Positions 1-8,707 of a stretch of DNA of 64,000 nucleotides are shown here, piece after piece. Position 1 is the stretch's first letter; each line of letters starts with the position of its first letter. The notes below the pieces were generated by a model. The model searched no databases and was not told the origin of the DNA. It saw only the letters and a program-made list of their open reading frames with translations. The stretch spans positions 744,001-808,000 of the forward strand of contig NC_015738.1 in assembly GCF_000270285.1 (NCBI RefSeq). The letters run 5' to 3'. Source of the stretch: Eggerthella sp. YY7918 (lineage in GTDB: Bacteria; Actinomycetota; Coriobacteriia; Coriobacteriales; Eggerthellaceae). The position numbers and the translations under genes are program-made.

Positions 1-838
1 AGGCCTTTGTGGCAGCCGATGTCGTTTCCATTGAGCGCACCGCAATAGCTATCTCGCGGCTGGTTTCCACTTCGGGTGATACGACTGCGAGGGGAAACGG
101 CGTGTCGCGCAGAATGAGGTCAGGCAGCACGCTAAAGCCCAGCCCCGCGCTCACCATGCTCATGACCGCGTAATCGCTGTCGATGGTAAAGCGAACATTC
201 GGCTCCACCTTATTCTGGCGAAAGAGTTCTTCCATTTCCGACGAGGTGCCGCTTTTAAGGCGGATATAGGGCTCTTCAGCAAGCGCTTTGCGCGAAATAC
301 GGGGCTGATCAGCAAGGGGATGTTGAGGCGGCAGCACCACCAAGAGCGGGTCGCGACGAAGCGCAATGGCTTGCAAATCGCGCTTGATAGGGTAGACCAA
401 AAAGCCGCAGTCTGCATCGCCGCGCCACACCGCTTCTTCCAGCTCGTCCTCGTCATCGACGCATATCAGTTGCAGATCGATGCCCGGATGAAGCTTGAGG
501 AAGGCCTTTGCAATGCCTGGAAACCACTGAATGGCGGTACTGGTGAACGCCGCCACGCGCACGACGCCGCTGTCGAGGTGTTTGATTTCGGAAAGACGCG
601 TTTCCATCTGCCGCTCGGCATTGCAAACGTTTTGTATCCATGGCAGCAAATCTTTCCCGTCGGACGTGAGGTGGGTGGAACCGTAGTCGCGCACGAACAG
701 CGGCACATCCAACTCGCGCTCGAGCGTACTTATCAGGTAGCTCATGCCGGCTTGCGTGTAACCCAACTCAAGGGCCGCCTGCTTGAAGCTGCCGGTTTCT
801 GCCACTTTCAGAAACGCCTCATATTTCTGGCTTCCCAT
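1..838 (-). CDS. LysR-family transcriptional regulator, 3' end outside window
   Basis: Reading the minus strand from an ATG at 838 gives about 279 codons without a stop, running off the left edge, so the C-terminus is missing. The N-terminus is a LysR winged helix-turn-helix (starts MGSQKYEAFLKVAETGSF, then a TQAGMSYLISTLERELDVPLF segment), followed by a substrate-binding domain with the usual pattern VVRVAAFTST, GDADCGFLV and VSAGLGFSVLPDL. The start is supported by an AAGGGGA ribosome site just upstream. LysR proteins are usually DNA-binding activators or repressors controlled by a small ligand, which cannot be named here. The nearest gene to the right runs away from it on the plus strand; two parS sites lie in between. 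Family call is firm, target unknown. Confidence 0.9.
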   Translation of the reverse strand, partial: MGSQKYEAFLKVAETGSFKQAALELGYTQAGMSYLISTLERELDVPLFVRDYGSTHLTSDGKDLLPWIQNVCNAERQMETRLSEIKHLDSGVVRVAAFTSTAIQWFPGIAKAFLKLHPGIDLQLICVDDEDELEEAVWRGDADCGFLVYPIKRDLQAIALRRDPLLVVLPPQHPLADQPRISRKALAEEPYIRLKSGTSSEMEELFRQNKVEPNVRFTIDSDYAVMSMVSAGLGFSVLPDLILRDTPFPLAVVSPEVETSREIAIAVRSMETTSAATKA

Positions 839-858
839 GCTCTGTCCCCTTCTCAGAA

Positions 859-874
859 TGTTTCACGTGAAACA
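859..874. promoter_or_regulatory. parS centromere site (ParB binding)
   Basis: The perfect 16-base palindrome TGTTTCACGTGAAACA matches the widely conserved bacterial parS site bound by ParB/Spo0J for chromosome segregation. It lies in non-coding DNA about 20 bases upstream of the LysR start. Identical copies elsewhere in the window (8357) support a real centromere cluster rather than a chance palindrome. Confidence 0.9.
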
Positions 875-1041
875 TTCGTTCTACCTCTCTCTTTGGTGAC
901 AACGCCTTGTTGTTGTCGAGCGGAGTGGCTGAAGAGATTGGTGCGGTACCAGATGAGCTCTCTTGTGGGTGCCGCGCGGGTCTCTATTCCGGTGACTTCG
1001 CTGCCTCCGATCAAAATGACACGGACATTCTCTACACTGTA

Positions 1042-1057
1042 TGTTTCACATGAAACA
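1042..1057. promoter_or_regulatory. parS-like site, one base off the perfect palindrome
   Basis: TGTTTCACATGAAACA differs from the site at 859 by one central base (CACATG instead of CACGTG) and lies 183 bases from it in the same intergenic region. ParB commonly tolerates single changes, with reduced affinity. It is probably an accessory parS. Confidence 0.75.
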
Positions 1058-1285
1058 TTTGTTCTGTGCGATCTGCCGTGTTCGTGTTGTAGTTTCTTCC
1101 TTTTTATGCGCGCAAACAAGATGTTTGGCTTGGGAAAACAAGATTTACTTTAAATCTTTAAAAGAAATTCTCGTTTTACTTTTAACCAACGAACCCGTAC
1201 CATGTCAGTTGTCCCAATCACAGAAGATGAGGAAGGCCCCGTATAGCGAGGGCTTACGTTGTCGTGTGCCGAAAGGAGGCATCCC

Positions 1286-2263
1286 ATGGCAAATCGCTCC
1301 AATGCGCGTTGGCCCTATGTGGCGTGTGTCGTGTTGCAGACCGTCATTTTTGGCTCGGGTAACGCCATTACCAAAATGGCCTACGATAGCATTAGCCCCC
1401 TGTGGTGTCTCGCAATTCGTTTCGGCTTAGCGACGCTTGTGTTTGCAGCTTTGTTTGGGCCGCGCATTGTGCGCCAGCTGCGTCACGCCCAAGTGCGCGA
1501 TTGGCTACCCGCTGCATGTTGCATGGCGGTGTCCTATCTGACCTGCAACGTCGCCCTTGATTTAACGACCGCTACCAACGTGGGATTTCTCGTAGCGCTG
1601 CCGGTGGTATTTGCGCCGCTCTTGTCGATGGTTGTCGGTCGCGGGCGCTACCCACGTTCCTTCGTGCCGTTGCAGGTGGCGGTGGTTGGCGGGCTGTACC
1701 TGTTGTGCAGCAATGGCGGATCTTTCGACATGGGCTGGGGAGAGATACTGGCGCTCATATCGTCAGTAGCACTTGCCGGTGCGCTGGTGTTTGGCGAGCG
1801 CGGGCTTCAGCGTATCGACGCCATGGCGGTGGCAGGCACGCAAATTGCCGCCTCGTTTGCGCTCTCGCTCGCCTGCGCGCTCGCGCTCGAACCGCTGCCC
1901 AATCTTGCAACGGTGCAACCCTTCGCCTGGGGAACCATCGCGTTTCTGGCCCTGCTGAGCACCTGTCTCACGTTTGCGCTTCAGAATGTGTCTTTAACCG
2001 TGCTTCGTTCGACCACGGTGTCGCTTTTGCTGACGGGCGAGCCGGTATTCACGGCGTTGTTCTCGTGGATGCTGTTGGGCGAGACCCTTTCGATGGCTGG
2101 ATTCGTGGGCGCTGCGCTTATTGTTGCCAGCGTGATTGCGGCTACGCTCATCGAAAGCTACCAAGATCGTCTGGCTTCGGCATTTCCGCGCCGCATTCGG
2201 GCAGCCCGCCTTGTGCTGACGCAAGCCGTTCAGGGCCTTGCCGGGTTTGCCGCTCGCCTGTAG
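1286..2263 (+). CDS. EamA/DMT-superfamily membrane transporter
   Basis: A 325-residue, very hydrophobic protein with about ten predicted membrane helices in two homologous halves, the EamA (RhaT/YdcZ-like) architecture. The first half starts VVLQTVIFGSGNAITKMAY; the second contains STTVSLLLTGEPVFTALFSWMLLGE, the conserved EamA segment with a Glu-Pro in a helix. The ATG at 1286 is chosen because a strong GAAAGGAGG site lies 6 bases upstream; an in-frame ATG 27 bases earlier has none. Members export amino acids or other metabolites, but substrate cannot be predicted. It stands alone, with its own spacing on both sides. Confidence 0.88.
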   Translation: MANRSNARWPYVACVVLQTVIFGSGNAITKMAYDSISPLWCLAIRFGLATLVFAALFGPRIVRQLRHAQVRDWLPAACCMAVSYLTCNVALDLTTATNVGFLVALPVVFAPLLSMVVGRGRYPRSFVPLQVAVVGGLYLLCSNGGSFDMGWGEILALISSVALAGALVFGERGLQRIDAMAVAGTQIAASFALSLACALALEPLPNLATVQPFAWGTIAFLALLSTCLTFALQNVSLTVLRSTTVSLLLTGEPVFTALFSWMLLGETLSMAGFVGAALIVASVIAATLIESYQDRLASAFPRRIRAARLVLTQAVQGLAGFAARL

Positions 2264-2421
2264 TGGCCGCATCGTCTCTGTCTGGAAACGCTTGTCGAAC
2301 AGAGCTTCCTTTTCTTGGGTGTCGTGCCTTCTATGCATTGCCCTTTTCTCCGATTTGGTGCATCATGAATAGAAGGGCTGTCCGCGAAGCGGGCGGTCAA
2401 CCGCAAGCAAAGGAGGCTTCT

Positions 2422-2808
2422 ATGGCTAACCTCAGCGACGGATTCAAAGATATTTTCCTCGCGGGCATCGGCGCGATGGCGATTACCGGCGAGAAAACGA
2501 AGGAACTGGTTGATCAGTTTATCGCCAAGGGCGAGTTGACGGTTGATCAGGGTAAGCAGATCAATTCCGAGCTTAAGCACAAAGTGGATCAGACGACGAG
2601 CGCTGTGCGCTACGACCTGCTCGAGGCGCGCATGGCAGCCATGACGCCTGAAGAGCGGGCCGCCTTTGCGGCAAAAGCGGCCGAGTTTGCACAGAAGGCG
2701 AACGAACAGGCGGCTGCCGAGCCCGAGGTGGGCGACGCATCCGCTGTGGTGACTTCCGACGTCGACGGTGAGGCGCCCGAAGCTGCGCCGAAAGCGCCGG
2801 ACGCGTAA
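2422..2808 (+). CDS. Phasin-like / polyhydroxyalkanoate-regulator-like coiled-coil protein
   Basis: A 128-residue protein starting MANLSDGFKDIFLAGIGAMA, preceded by AAGGAGG 5 bases before the ATG. It has a short hydrophobic N-terminal segment, then GEKTKELVDQFIAKGELTVDQGKQINSEL-type amphipathic helices and an Ala/Glu-rich acidic tail. This matches small phasin-like proteins (PhaF/PhaI-related fold) often encoded beside UbiB/AarF kinases in Gram-positive bacteria; the UbiB gene follows 20 bases later, presumably in one operon. No PHA synthase is visible, so a granule role is doubtful; a scaffold or membrane-adaptor role for the kinase is an inference. The longer in-frame reading upstream lacks a ribosome site and is rejected. 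Confidence 0.75.
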   Translation: MANLSDGFKDIFLAGIGAMAITGEKTKELVDQFIAKGELTVDQGKQINSELKHKVDQTTSAVRYDLLEARMAAMTPEERAAFAAKAAEFAQKANEQAAAEPEVGDASAVVTSDVDGEAPEAAPKAPDA

Positions 2809-2828
2809 GCCTTCCCAAAACTGCACTT

Positions 2829-4481
2829 ATGGCCGAGAACACTCTGCTCAAGTACTTCTTCAGTGCCGGCAGCGACATCGATCCCGAAGATCGGTTCCAT
2901 CTGAACCGCAGGACGAGGTCGCGCCGGCTGAAGGAGATATACTCCATTTTGCAGAAGCACCACTTCCTCAAGGGCTTTTCGCCCGAGGAGTTTCGCGCCA
3001 TGCTGGAGGACTTGGGTCCAAGCTTCGTCAAGATCGGGCAGACGTTGTCCACGCGTTCGGAAATACTGCCGAAAGCATACTGCGATGAGCTGGCGAAGCT
3101 GCAGATGGAATGCGACCCCTTGCCGTTCGATCAGATTCTTGCCGCGCTTGACGACATTTATGGCGAACGGCAAGGCGAGCTGTTCGATGCCATCGATCCG
3201 ACGCCTCTTGGCAGCGCTTCTCTCGCTCAGGTTCACAAGGCGCGTCTTGTGGATGGCAGCATTGTGGCGGTAAAAATTCAGCGTCCGGGCGTGAAAGCCA
3301 CCATGGCGCTCGATATCGACATTATGCGCATGGTCGCCCGCCAGGCATCGCGTTTCATGAAAGACGAGCAGATGCTCGACATGCACGATGTCGTGGAAGA
3401 GCTGTGGGCGACGTTTCTGGAGGAAACGGACTTTCAGAAAGAAGCGGCGAACCTTCAGGAATTTGCGCTTCTGAACAAAGATGTCGCCTACATCGAATGT
3501 CCGAAGGTATATCCGGAACTTTGCGGCGAGTTCGTGCTGGTCATGGAATATATCGAAGGCATTCCCATCCTTGCGACCGATCGGCTGCGTGCGGCGGGTT
3601 ACGATCTTGGGGAAATTGGCGAGAAGATTCTCGATAACTACGCCACGCAGATTCTCGACCACGGGTTCTTCCACGCCGACCCGCATCCGGGCAATATTCT
3701 CATTCGCAACGGCAAGATTGTCTATATCGACCTGGGTATCATGGGAAGGCTTTCGCCGCGTGATCGTGCGGGGTTCGGCAACATCATCCAGGCCGTTGGC
3801 ATGGAAAGCGCTTCGGAGCTCAAAGAGGCGCTCATGTCCTTTGCTATCGCCAAAGACAACGCCTCCATCGATCATACCCGCCTGCTGGCCGATCTCGACC
3901 TGCTGCTGCATGACTACGGTTCGTGCGACGTTGCCGACATCGACATAGGCCTGTTCCTTAACGACATTCTCATGCTCACACGTTCGTGCAAGGTGACCCT
4001 TCCCTCATCCATCACCAGCGTGTCGCGCGGTATTGTGACCCTGGAGGGTGTTGTCGCGCCCTTCATTCCGAACGAGAACGTTATCTCCATCATCAATGCG
4101 CACATCCAACGTTCTAAGGGCATGCGCGACGAACTGGCATCCGCCATGGAGGATTTGGCGCTTTCCTTACGTTCGTCCTCGAAGGGAACACTGGATGCCA
4201 TGCGGTATTCGGGCGAGGTCCTTAAAATGCTCACGCGCGGCCAGGTGAAGGTGAACATGGAGATGCTCGGCAGCGAGGCGCCGCTTTTGAAGCTGTCGAA
4301 GATCATCAATCGGCTGACCATCGGCATTATTATTGCGGGCTTGTTCATCGGCTCAAGCATGCTTGCGCTTTCCACCATGGAACCGCGCCTACTCGGCGTA
4401 CCCGTCCTTGCGTTCTTCGGCTATCTGGGAGCTGCCATTCTGTCGGTATGGGTAATGGTAGACATTTGGCGTAAGAAGTAA
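2829..4481 (+). CDS. UbiB/AarF (ABC1) atypical kinase-like membrane protein
   Basis: A 550-residue member of the UbiB/ABC1/ADCK family. Visible family marks are the KxGQ segment (FVKIGQTLSTRSEILP, near residues 60-76), the Ala-rich nucleotide loop region (GSASLAQVHKA), the Lys of VAVKIQRPG, FHADPHPGNI as catalytic loop and YIDLGIMGRL as metal-binding loop. Two membrane helices close the C-terminus (IIIAGLFIGSSMLAL and LGAAILSVWVMVDI). In respiratory bacteria the family supports quinone synthesis or lipid homeostasis through ATPase activity; here the quinone would be menaquinone, so the exact role is unclear. It follows the phasin-like gene by 20 bases, probably co-transcribed. A weak inverted repeat (CCGCAA/TTGCGG at 4508-4526) lies just downstream. 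Confidence 0.88.
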   Translation: MAENTLLKYFFSAGSDIDPEDRFHLNRRTRSRRLKEIYSILQKHHFLKGFSPEEFRAMLEDLGPSFVKIGQTLSTRSEILPKAYCDELAKLQMECDPLPFDQILAALDDIYGERQGELFDAIDPTPLGSASLAQVHKARLVDGSIVAVKIQRPGVKATMALDIDIMRMVARQASRFMKDEQMLDMHDVVEELWATFLEETDFQKEAANLQEFALLNKDVAYIECPKVYPELCGEFVLVMEYIEGIPILATDRLRAAGYDLGEIGEKILDNYATQILDHGFFHADPHPGNILIRNGKIVYIDLGIMGRLSPRDRAGFGNIIQAVGMESASELKEALMSFAIAKDNASIDHTRLLADLDLLLHDYGSCDVADIDIGLFLNDILMLTRSCKVTLPSSITSVSRGIVTLEGVVAPFIPNENVISIINAHIQRSKGMRDELASAMEDLALSLRSSSKGTLDAMRYSGEVLKMLTRGQVKVNMEMLGSEAPLLKLSKIINRLTIGIIIAGLFIGSSMLALSTMEPRLLGVPVLAFFGYLGAAILSVWVMVDIWRKK

Positions 4482-4618
4482 CCCGGCAAAATCCCAGTTC
4501 CAATGCGCCGCAACCAATAATTGCGGAAAATTCCAACTAGAATCGGTCGCGTGGACTGTTTCGCAACCGTACCCTTTTTAGTGCGCTATGATGAACAAAA
4601 CGAGAAAGGGTATGAACG

Positions 4619-5821
4619 ATGAACGTCGAGATTGCGCAGCGCCTTGCGGCGCGTCGGAAGCAAGCGGGGCTGTCGCAGGAAGCGCTGGCCGAGCAATTGG
4701 GCGTGTCGCGCCAAGCGGTGTCGAAATGGGAGCGCTCGGAGTCCTCGCCTGACACGGATAATCTCATCGCGCTGGCGCAGCTCTACGGCGTATCGCTTGA
4801 CGAGTTGCTGTATGTGGATGATGAGCTGCGTGACGACGTGGTCTTTGAAGCGGCCGACCGTGCTGCTGAGCGCCAAGCTGCGTCCGCTCAGACGCCGCCT
4901 GCGCCTGGGGCACCGGAGCCGTCGGAAAATTCTGATGCCGCTTCTGCGGGCGCTGCCGATGCCGCAGATACCACATCGGCGGACGAACCTGCGGGTGAAA
5001 AGAAGCAGAAGGTCCATATCGGCTTGGGCGGTATTCATGTGGTTGACGGCGACGATTACGTACACGTATCGTGGCGCGATGGCGTACACGTGAAAGAAAG
5101 CAAGAAGGGCGATGAGGTGCACGTGGGTTGGGACGGCGTGCACGTCAAAGAAGGCGCGCGAGCCAGAGGTGCCGAACCTGAGCGTGGAGAAAGCGTTTTT
5201 GTAGGCGATGACGAAGGCAATGAGATTTTCGTCGACGGCGATAGCGTGGTTATCAACGGCGAGGAGTTCGACAGCTGGCAGGATGCGCATGAGCGCTACG
5301 GCTATGGACACATCCACGAAGATCGCTGGTACGAACCCTGCGGGTACACCGTCAATGGCGAGCGTTTTCGTACACTTGATGAAGCGCGGGCTAAATATGG
5401 CGATGAAGTGGGCAAAAGTATCCCTGTACGCAAGCACTATCTGCGTGAGTTTGAGAAATCGTGGACCAAGTTTCCCTATCCGCTCGTGGTGATTGTGGCG
5501 TATCTGTTGCTGGGTATCTTCCAAGGAGCGTGGGGTTTAGGCCTGTTCATGTTCTTTACCATTCCGCTCTACTACATGATCGGCCACGCGATCAGCCGCC
5601 GTCGCTTCGCCTCCTTTATAGGTGGCGCCTATCCGATCGTTGCCACCGCATGGTTTTGCTATATGGCGTTCGTGCTCAATCAGCCACATCCTGCATGGGC
5701 CATCTTTCTCACCATTCCCGTTGTGGAATGCCTCTTAGTCTGGCTTTCCCATTGGTGGCGCGGCCGCGCGCGCAGGAAAGCGGCAAAAGAAAACGCTCCC
5801 ATCGACGTGGAAGCGCAGTAA
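4619..5821 (+). CDS. XRE-type helix-turn-helix protein with repeats and C-terminal membrane domain
   Basis: Residues 1-65 form a classic Cro/CI helix-turn-helix (QEALAEQLGVSRQAVSKWER). A disordered Ala/Pro/Glu segment follows (about 75-125), then an unusual beta-rich repeat in which the motif HV, spaced by Gly/Asp turns, recurs (IHVVDGDDYVHVSWRDGVHV, then DEVHVGWDGVHV). Next comes an acidic segment and, at the C-terminus, about four membrane helices (FPYPLVVIVAYLLLGI onward) ending in a basic tail. This is a membrane-tethered DNA-binding protein, so it probably senses an envelope signal and regulates locally; targets are unknown. Start is the ATG at 4619 after an AGAAAGGG sequence. Family of the HTH is certain, the middle domain is unrecognised. 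Confidence 0.8.
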   Translation: MNVEIAQRLAARRKQAGLSQEALAEQLGVSRQAVSKWERSESSPDTDNLIALAQLYGVSLDELLYVDDELRDDVVFEAADRAAERQAASAQTPPAPGAPEPSENSDAASAGAADAADTTSADEPAGEKKQKVHIGLGGIHVVDGDDYVHVSWRDGVHVKESKKGDEVHVGWDGVHVKEGARARGAEPERGESVFVGDDEGNEIFVDGDSVVINGEEFDSWQDAHERYGYGHIHEDRWYEPCGYTVNGERFRTLDEARAKYGDEVGKSIPVRKHYLREFEKSWTKFPYPLVVIVAYLLLGIFQGAWGLGLFMFFTIPLYYMIGHAISRRRFASFIGGAYPIVATAWFCYMAFVLNQPHPAWAIFLTIPVVECLLVWLSHWWRGRARRKAAKENAPIDVEAQ

Positions 5822-5908
5822 GGTCTCTGTGCAGGAGTGCCGCTGGGCAAAGTCGGCCGAGCGGCGTACAATAGCGCGCACGGAGGGGTCACTGCAGGGG
5901 AGTACGCT

Positions 5909-6811
5909 ATGGTCAGTTCCTATATCGCGTGGTATTTATTTCTTGCCGGAGCTGGTGGTGGAGCCTTTTTGCTGGGATCATTTGTCGATTTCGTGCTGCG
6001 CTTCAGCGATCGACCATGGTTTGAGCGGGCGAGTTCTGTCACCGATGCGGGCTTGTATGTGGGGCCTGTGCTCGTAGCTTTGTCGGCGGTATTTCTGACG
6101 CTCGATCTGGGTGCACCCGAGCAGGCTTTTCGGCTATTCTTTTTCCCGACGGGTAGCCTGCTATCGATGGGGGCGTGGTCGATTGCCCTCTTCTGCATCA
6201 CGGCGGTTGGAGCGTTGGTGTGCGGTACGATGGATGGCGCTCCCTTCGCTCAGGTGGCAGAAACGGCCCTGAGCATCATCGCGACCTTATCTGCGGCATT
6301 TGTAGTGGTGTATGCAGGGGTGTTTCTGTCGCTGTATCCTTCGGTACCCTTTCTTAACACCGCGCTCGTTCCCATACTCTTCATCGCTTCGGCTCTGGCG
6401 ACGGGAGCCGCGGTACTCATCGTGATCGGATTTTTTAGATCGGTGCGTGCTGAAGTGCTTGATGGGCTCGACAGTCTTCTCAGGCTTGATATGGTTCTTA
6501 TCGTGCTGGAGGCAGTGGCCATCGCAGCTTTTGTAGCCGTCTCGTTTTTGGCTGGCGATCCGGCGGCGCAGTCGGCTTCTGCGATGGTTTCGGGCGAGTA
6601 CAGCATGCTGTTTTGGTTTGGCGTGGTGGTTGCTGGCCTTGTTGTTCCACTTTCGGTCGATGCGGTCTGCCTGCGGTTTCCGCAGGCGACGCTCTTGTTC
6701 GTCGGTGCTGCGAGCACGCTCGTAGGAGGCGTGTGTCTGCGGTTTGTTTTGTTGCTTGCCGCGCAGCGCTTTAGCCTCGTTGTCATGGGCGCCCTGACAT
6801 ACTGGATGTAG
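5909..6811 (+). CDS. NrfD/PsrC-type membrane subunit of a molybdo- or multiheme oxidoreductase
   Basis: About 300 residues with roughly eight membrane helices. WYLFLAGAGGGAFLLGS near the start and the LDLGAPEQAFRLFF...SLLSMGAWSI segment are hallmarks of the NrfD/PsrC/DmsC-like quinone-interacting anchor. These subunits pass electrons between menaquinol and a periplasmic iron-sulfur subunit. The ATG at 5909 follows a CAGGGGAG site; an earlier in-frame ATG (5837) would add 24 residues unlike the family. No catalytic or Fe-S gene is adjacent; the nearest are the molybdoenzyme and ferredoxin at 8778-12130, separated by a regulator and an SPFH gene. It may serve them or a partner elsewhere. Confidence 0.82.
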   Translation: MVSSYIAWYLFLAGAGGGAFLLGSFVDFVLRFSDRPWFERASSVTDAGLYVGPVLVALSAVFLTLDLGAPEQAFRLFFFPTGSLLSMGAWSIALFCITAVGALVCGTMDGAPFAQVAETALSIIATLSAAFVVVYAGVFLSLYPSVPFLNTALVPILFIASALATGAAVLIVIGFFRSVRAEVLDGLDSLLRLDMVLIVLEAVAIAAFVAVSFLAGDPAAQSASAMVSGEYSMLFWFGVVVAGLVVPLSVDAVCLRFPQATLLFVGAASTLVGGVCLRFVLLLAAQRFSLVVMGALTYWM

Positions 6812-6889
6812 GCCATTCCCTTTGTCGGCTTTCTCGAAGGGGTTCTTGAATGGCAATCAGTTCTGAATGTCATTGCGATATGTGATACT

Positions 6890-7333
6890 ATGACAATTAC
6901 TATGATTGAGACCATCGAAAAAGAAGCAACCATCGACGCTCTGGGAACGTTTCAGGTGGATGAGAAAAGCGGCGTGCCTATCTGGATTCAGATTCGCAAG
7001 CGCCTCATGTTCCTGATTTCTTCAGGGAAGTTTGAGCGTGGGGAGCGGCTGCCGTCTGTGCGCGAGCTGTCCGTGCGACTGGGCGTGAACTACAACACCA
7101 TAAACAAGGTGTACCAGGATCTTGAGCGTGACGGATACATTTTCACCAAACGAGGGCGCGGAACATATGTGTCGGACTTAAAAACCGTCGACTTTTCTTC
7201 AATAGATGGGGAAGTTGAAGCTCTGGCTGTCGATTTCGTGCAACAGGCGCTTGCGAAGGGTATGACAGACGAGGATATCCACGACATGGTTAGCGAGCAG
7301 ATACTTCTGCTGAGCGGAGACGTGCGCGCGTAA
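6890..7333 (+). CDS. GntR-family regulator, YtrA type
   Basis: A 147-residue protein with a GntR winged helix (VPIWIQIRKRLMFLISSGKF, then RLPSVRELSVRLGVNYNTIN and GYIFTKRGRGTYVS) and only a short C-terminal dimerisation helix. That short tail defines the YtrA subfamily, which typically represses small membrane-protein operons. It is 29 bases upstream of the SPFH gene and likely controls this pair. No good ribosome site precedes the ATG at 6890; an alternative ATG lies four codons downstream, and leaderless translation is possible. Confidence 0.88.
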   Translation: MTITMIETIEKEATIDALGTFQVDEKSGVPIWIQIRKRLMFLISSGKFERGERLPSVRELSVRLGVNYNTINKVYQDLERDGYIFTKRGRGTYVSDLKTVDFSSIDGEVEALAVDFVQQALAKGMTDEDIHDMVSEQILLLSGDVRA

Positions 7334-7362
7334 GCCGTCGGAGGCTGCGGGGGAGAGCCATC

Positions 7363-8286
7363 ATGCGAAGCAAATCAAAGCGAGCCGAAGAAAAGCGCAT
7401 CGACGCGCCGTCTATGCCGAAGGGCATGTCTGCACCGGGCGGACGAAAGACGTCACGCAACAGTGTGTATCTGTTCGCACTGGCACTTTTCCTTATTGTT
7501 GCGGGAGCCATTGTGGCGCTGTTCTGGGGTTCGCTTACCTCGGGCATCCTCATCTTCGCTATCGTCGTGGGTGTTGTTGTTGCGTTCAGCGTGCGCATCG
7601 CGCCCCAATGGGAGCGGGTGGTCGTGCTACGCCTTGGCAAGTTCAATCGGGTTGCGGGACCGGGGCTCTATTTCGTCATTCCCATCGTGGAGCATGCGAC
7701 CGCCCATGTCGACCAGCGCATGATTACAACGCCGTTTTCGGCCGAGCAGGCTCTTACGGCCGATTTAGTGCCGCTTGATATCGATGCCGTGCTGTTCTGG
7801 TTGGTGTGGAATCCCAAAGATGCCTGCGTCGAAGTGGAAGACTATCCGGCCGCCATCTGGTGGGCGGCGCAAACGGCGTTGCGCGATGCCATCGGCCGCA
7901 TCAATCTGGCGGAGGTGGCAACGCGTCGCGAGCAGATCGACACCGAGATCAAGGACATCCTTGAGGAGAAAACGCGTTCGTGGGGTATCTCTGTCGTGTC
8001 GGTGGAGATACGCGACATCGCCATTCCGAAAGATTTGCAGGATGCCATGTCGAAAGAGGCTCAGGCCGAGCGCGAGCGCAATGCACGTCTGTTGCTTGCC
8101 GAGATTGAAAAGGACATTTCCGAAATGTTCGTGGACGCCGCTGCCGTGTACGACCAAAACGACAAGGCACTCCAACTGCGTACGATGAATCTCATTTACG
8201 AGAGCGTGAAAGAAAAAGGCGGCCTCGTCATCGCGCCGAGCGCCTTCGGCGAGGCGTTTAACAACATCGAAGGATTCCTAAAGTAG
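7363..8286 (+). CDS. SPFH/Band 7 (slipin/stomatin-like) membrane protein
   Basis: A 307-residue protein: basic, disordered N-terminus (about 1-35), two close hydrophobic segments (YLFALALFLIVAGAIVALF and SGILIFAIVVGVVVAF), then a Band 7 domain (ERVVVLRLGKFNRVAGPGLY, WWAAQTALRDAIGRINLAEV, WGISVVSVEIRDIAIPKDLQ) and a helical C-terminus. The order and the GPGLY/IPKDLQ motifs match prokaryotic slipins, which oligomerise in membrane microdomains. Slipin genes are usually followed by an NfeD gene; none is present. A parS site begins 71 bases after the stop. Confidence 0.88.
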   Translation: MRSKSKRAEEKRIDAPSMPKGMSAPGGRKTSRNSVYLFALALFLIVAGAIVALFWGSLTSGILIFAIVVGVVVAFSVRIAPQWERVVVLRLGKFNRVAGPGLYFVIPIVEHATAHVDQRMITTPFSAEQALTADLVPLDIDAVLFWLVWNPKDACVEVEDYPAAIWWAAQTALRDAIGRINLAEVATRREQIDTEIKDILEEKTRSWGISVVSVEIRDIAIPKDLQDAMSKEAQAERERNARLLLAEIEKDISEMFVDAAAVYDQNDKALQLRTMNLIYESVKEKGGLVIAPSAFGEAFNNIEGFLK

Positions 8287-8356
8287 AGAAGTTGCTGCGC
8301 TTTCTCGCACAGCATCTGCACGGTACTGTGTGCTCGAACGTATTTTGGCAAACAAA

Positions 8357-8372
8357 TGTTTCACGTGAAACA
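8357..8372. promoter_or_regulatory. parS centromere site (ParB binding)
   Basis: A second perfect copy of the palindrome TGTTTCACGTGAAACA, in non-coding DNA after the SPFH gene and about 7.5 kb from the first. A repeated perfect copy of a 16-base palindrome in intergenic DNA is strong evidence of a parS cluster. Confidence 0.9.
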
Positions 8373-8672
8373 TTCTAACCGGATCAGGTTTTTTGGTGCC
8401 CAACGCTTGGTCTAATCTTAAGTGCAACGAGCGTTCGTGCCCGCAGGTTCCCGCGTGGGCGCAGGGGGGGTGGGCGAGTACCGGCCGCAGCCGGCGTTTG
8501 CGATTCTCCCAGTTGTTTTTTGACTCTTCGATCCTCGCCAATCCAAACCTTTCTCGTCCGTTTTCCTTAAGTCCGTCCCAACCGAATTACTTTCATACTC
8601 AACTACCTCTGATCAGCTTCGCTTACACGCCAACTTTTAGCCCCTATTCTCAAGATAGGATAATCAAAGTGA

Positions 8673-8707
8673 TTGACTGTCATACTACTATAGAGTACCT
8701 TGACAGT
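8673..8707 (+). promoter_or_regulatory. Candidate promoter and operator of the molybdoenzyme operon
   Basis: TTGACT (8673-8678), a 17-base spacer and TACCTT (8696-8701) resemble a sigma-70 promoter upstream of the gene at 8778. The -35 box lies inside the small palindrome TGACTGTCA (8674-8682), whose half ACTGTCA is repeated inverted as TGACAGT at 8701-8707 across the -10 region. Such placement fits a repressor or redox-regulator operator. Inferred from sequence only. Confidence 0.4.

Larger units (their letters stand above)
839..1285. other. Intergenic region between divergent genes, holding two parS sites
   Basis: About 450 bases separate the LysR gene from the DMT transporter. Besides the two ParB-site palindromes (listed separately) the stretch is AT-rich towards its right end (around 1130-1190), where the transporter promoter should lie. 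No convincing -35/-10 pair, RNA gene or small reading frame with a ribosome site was found. Confidence 0.5.

Noticed and set aside
320-1153. 277-codon plus-strand frame across the LysR gene and parS sites
   Set aside because: It overlaps the clear minus-strand LysR gene and reads through both parS palindromes; no ribosome site or motif.
1705-2421. Upstream extension of the phasin-like gene into the transporter
   Set aside because: It overlaps the DMT transporter in another frame. The ribosome site before 2422 marks the real start.
2610-3911. 433-codon minus-strand frame opposite the UbiB gene
   Set aside because: The plus strand carries all UbiB motifs; the antisense product shows none.
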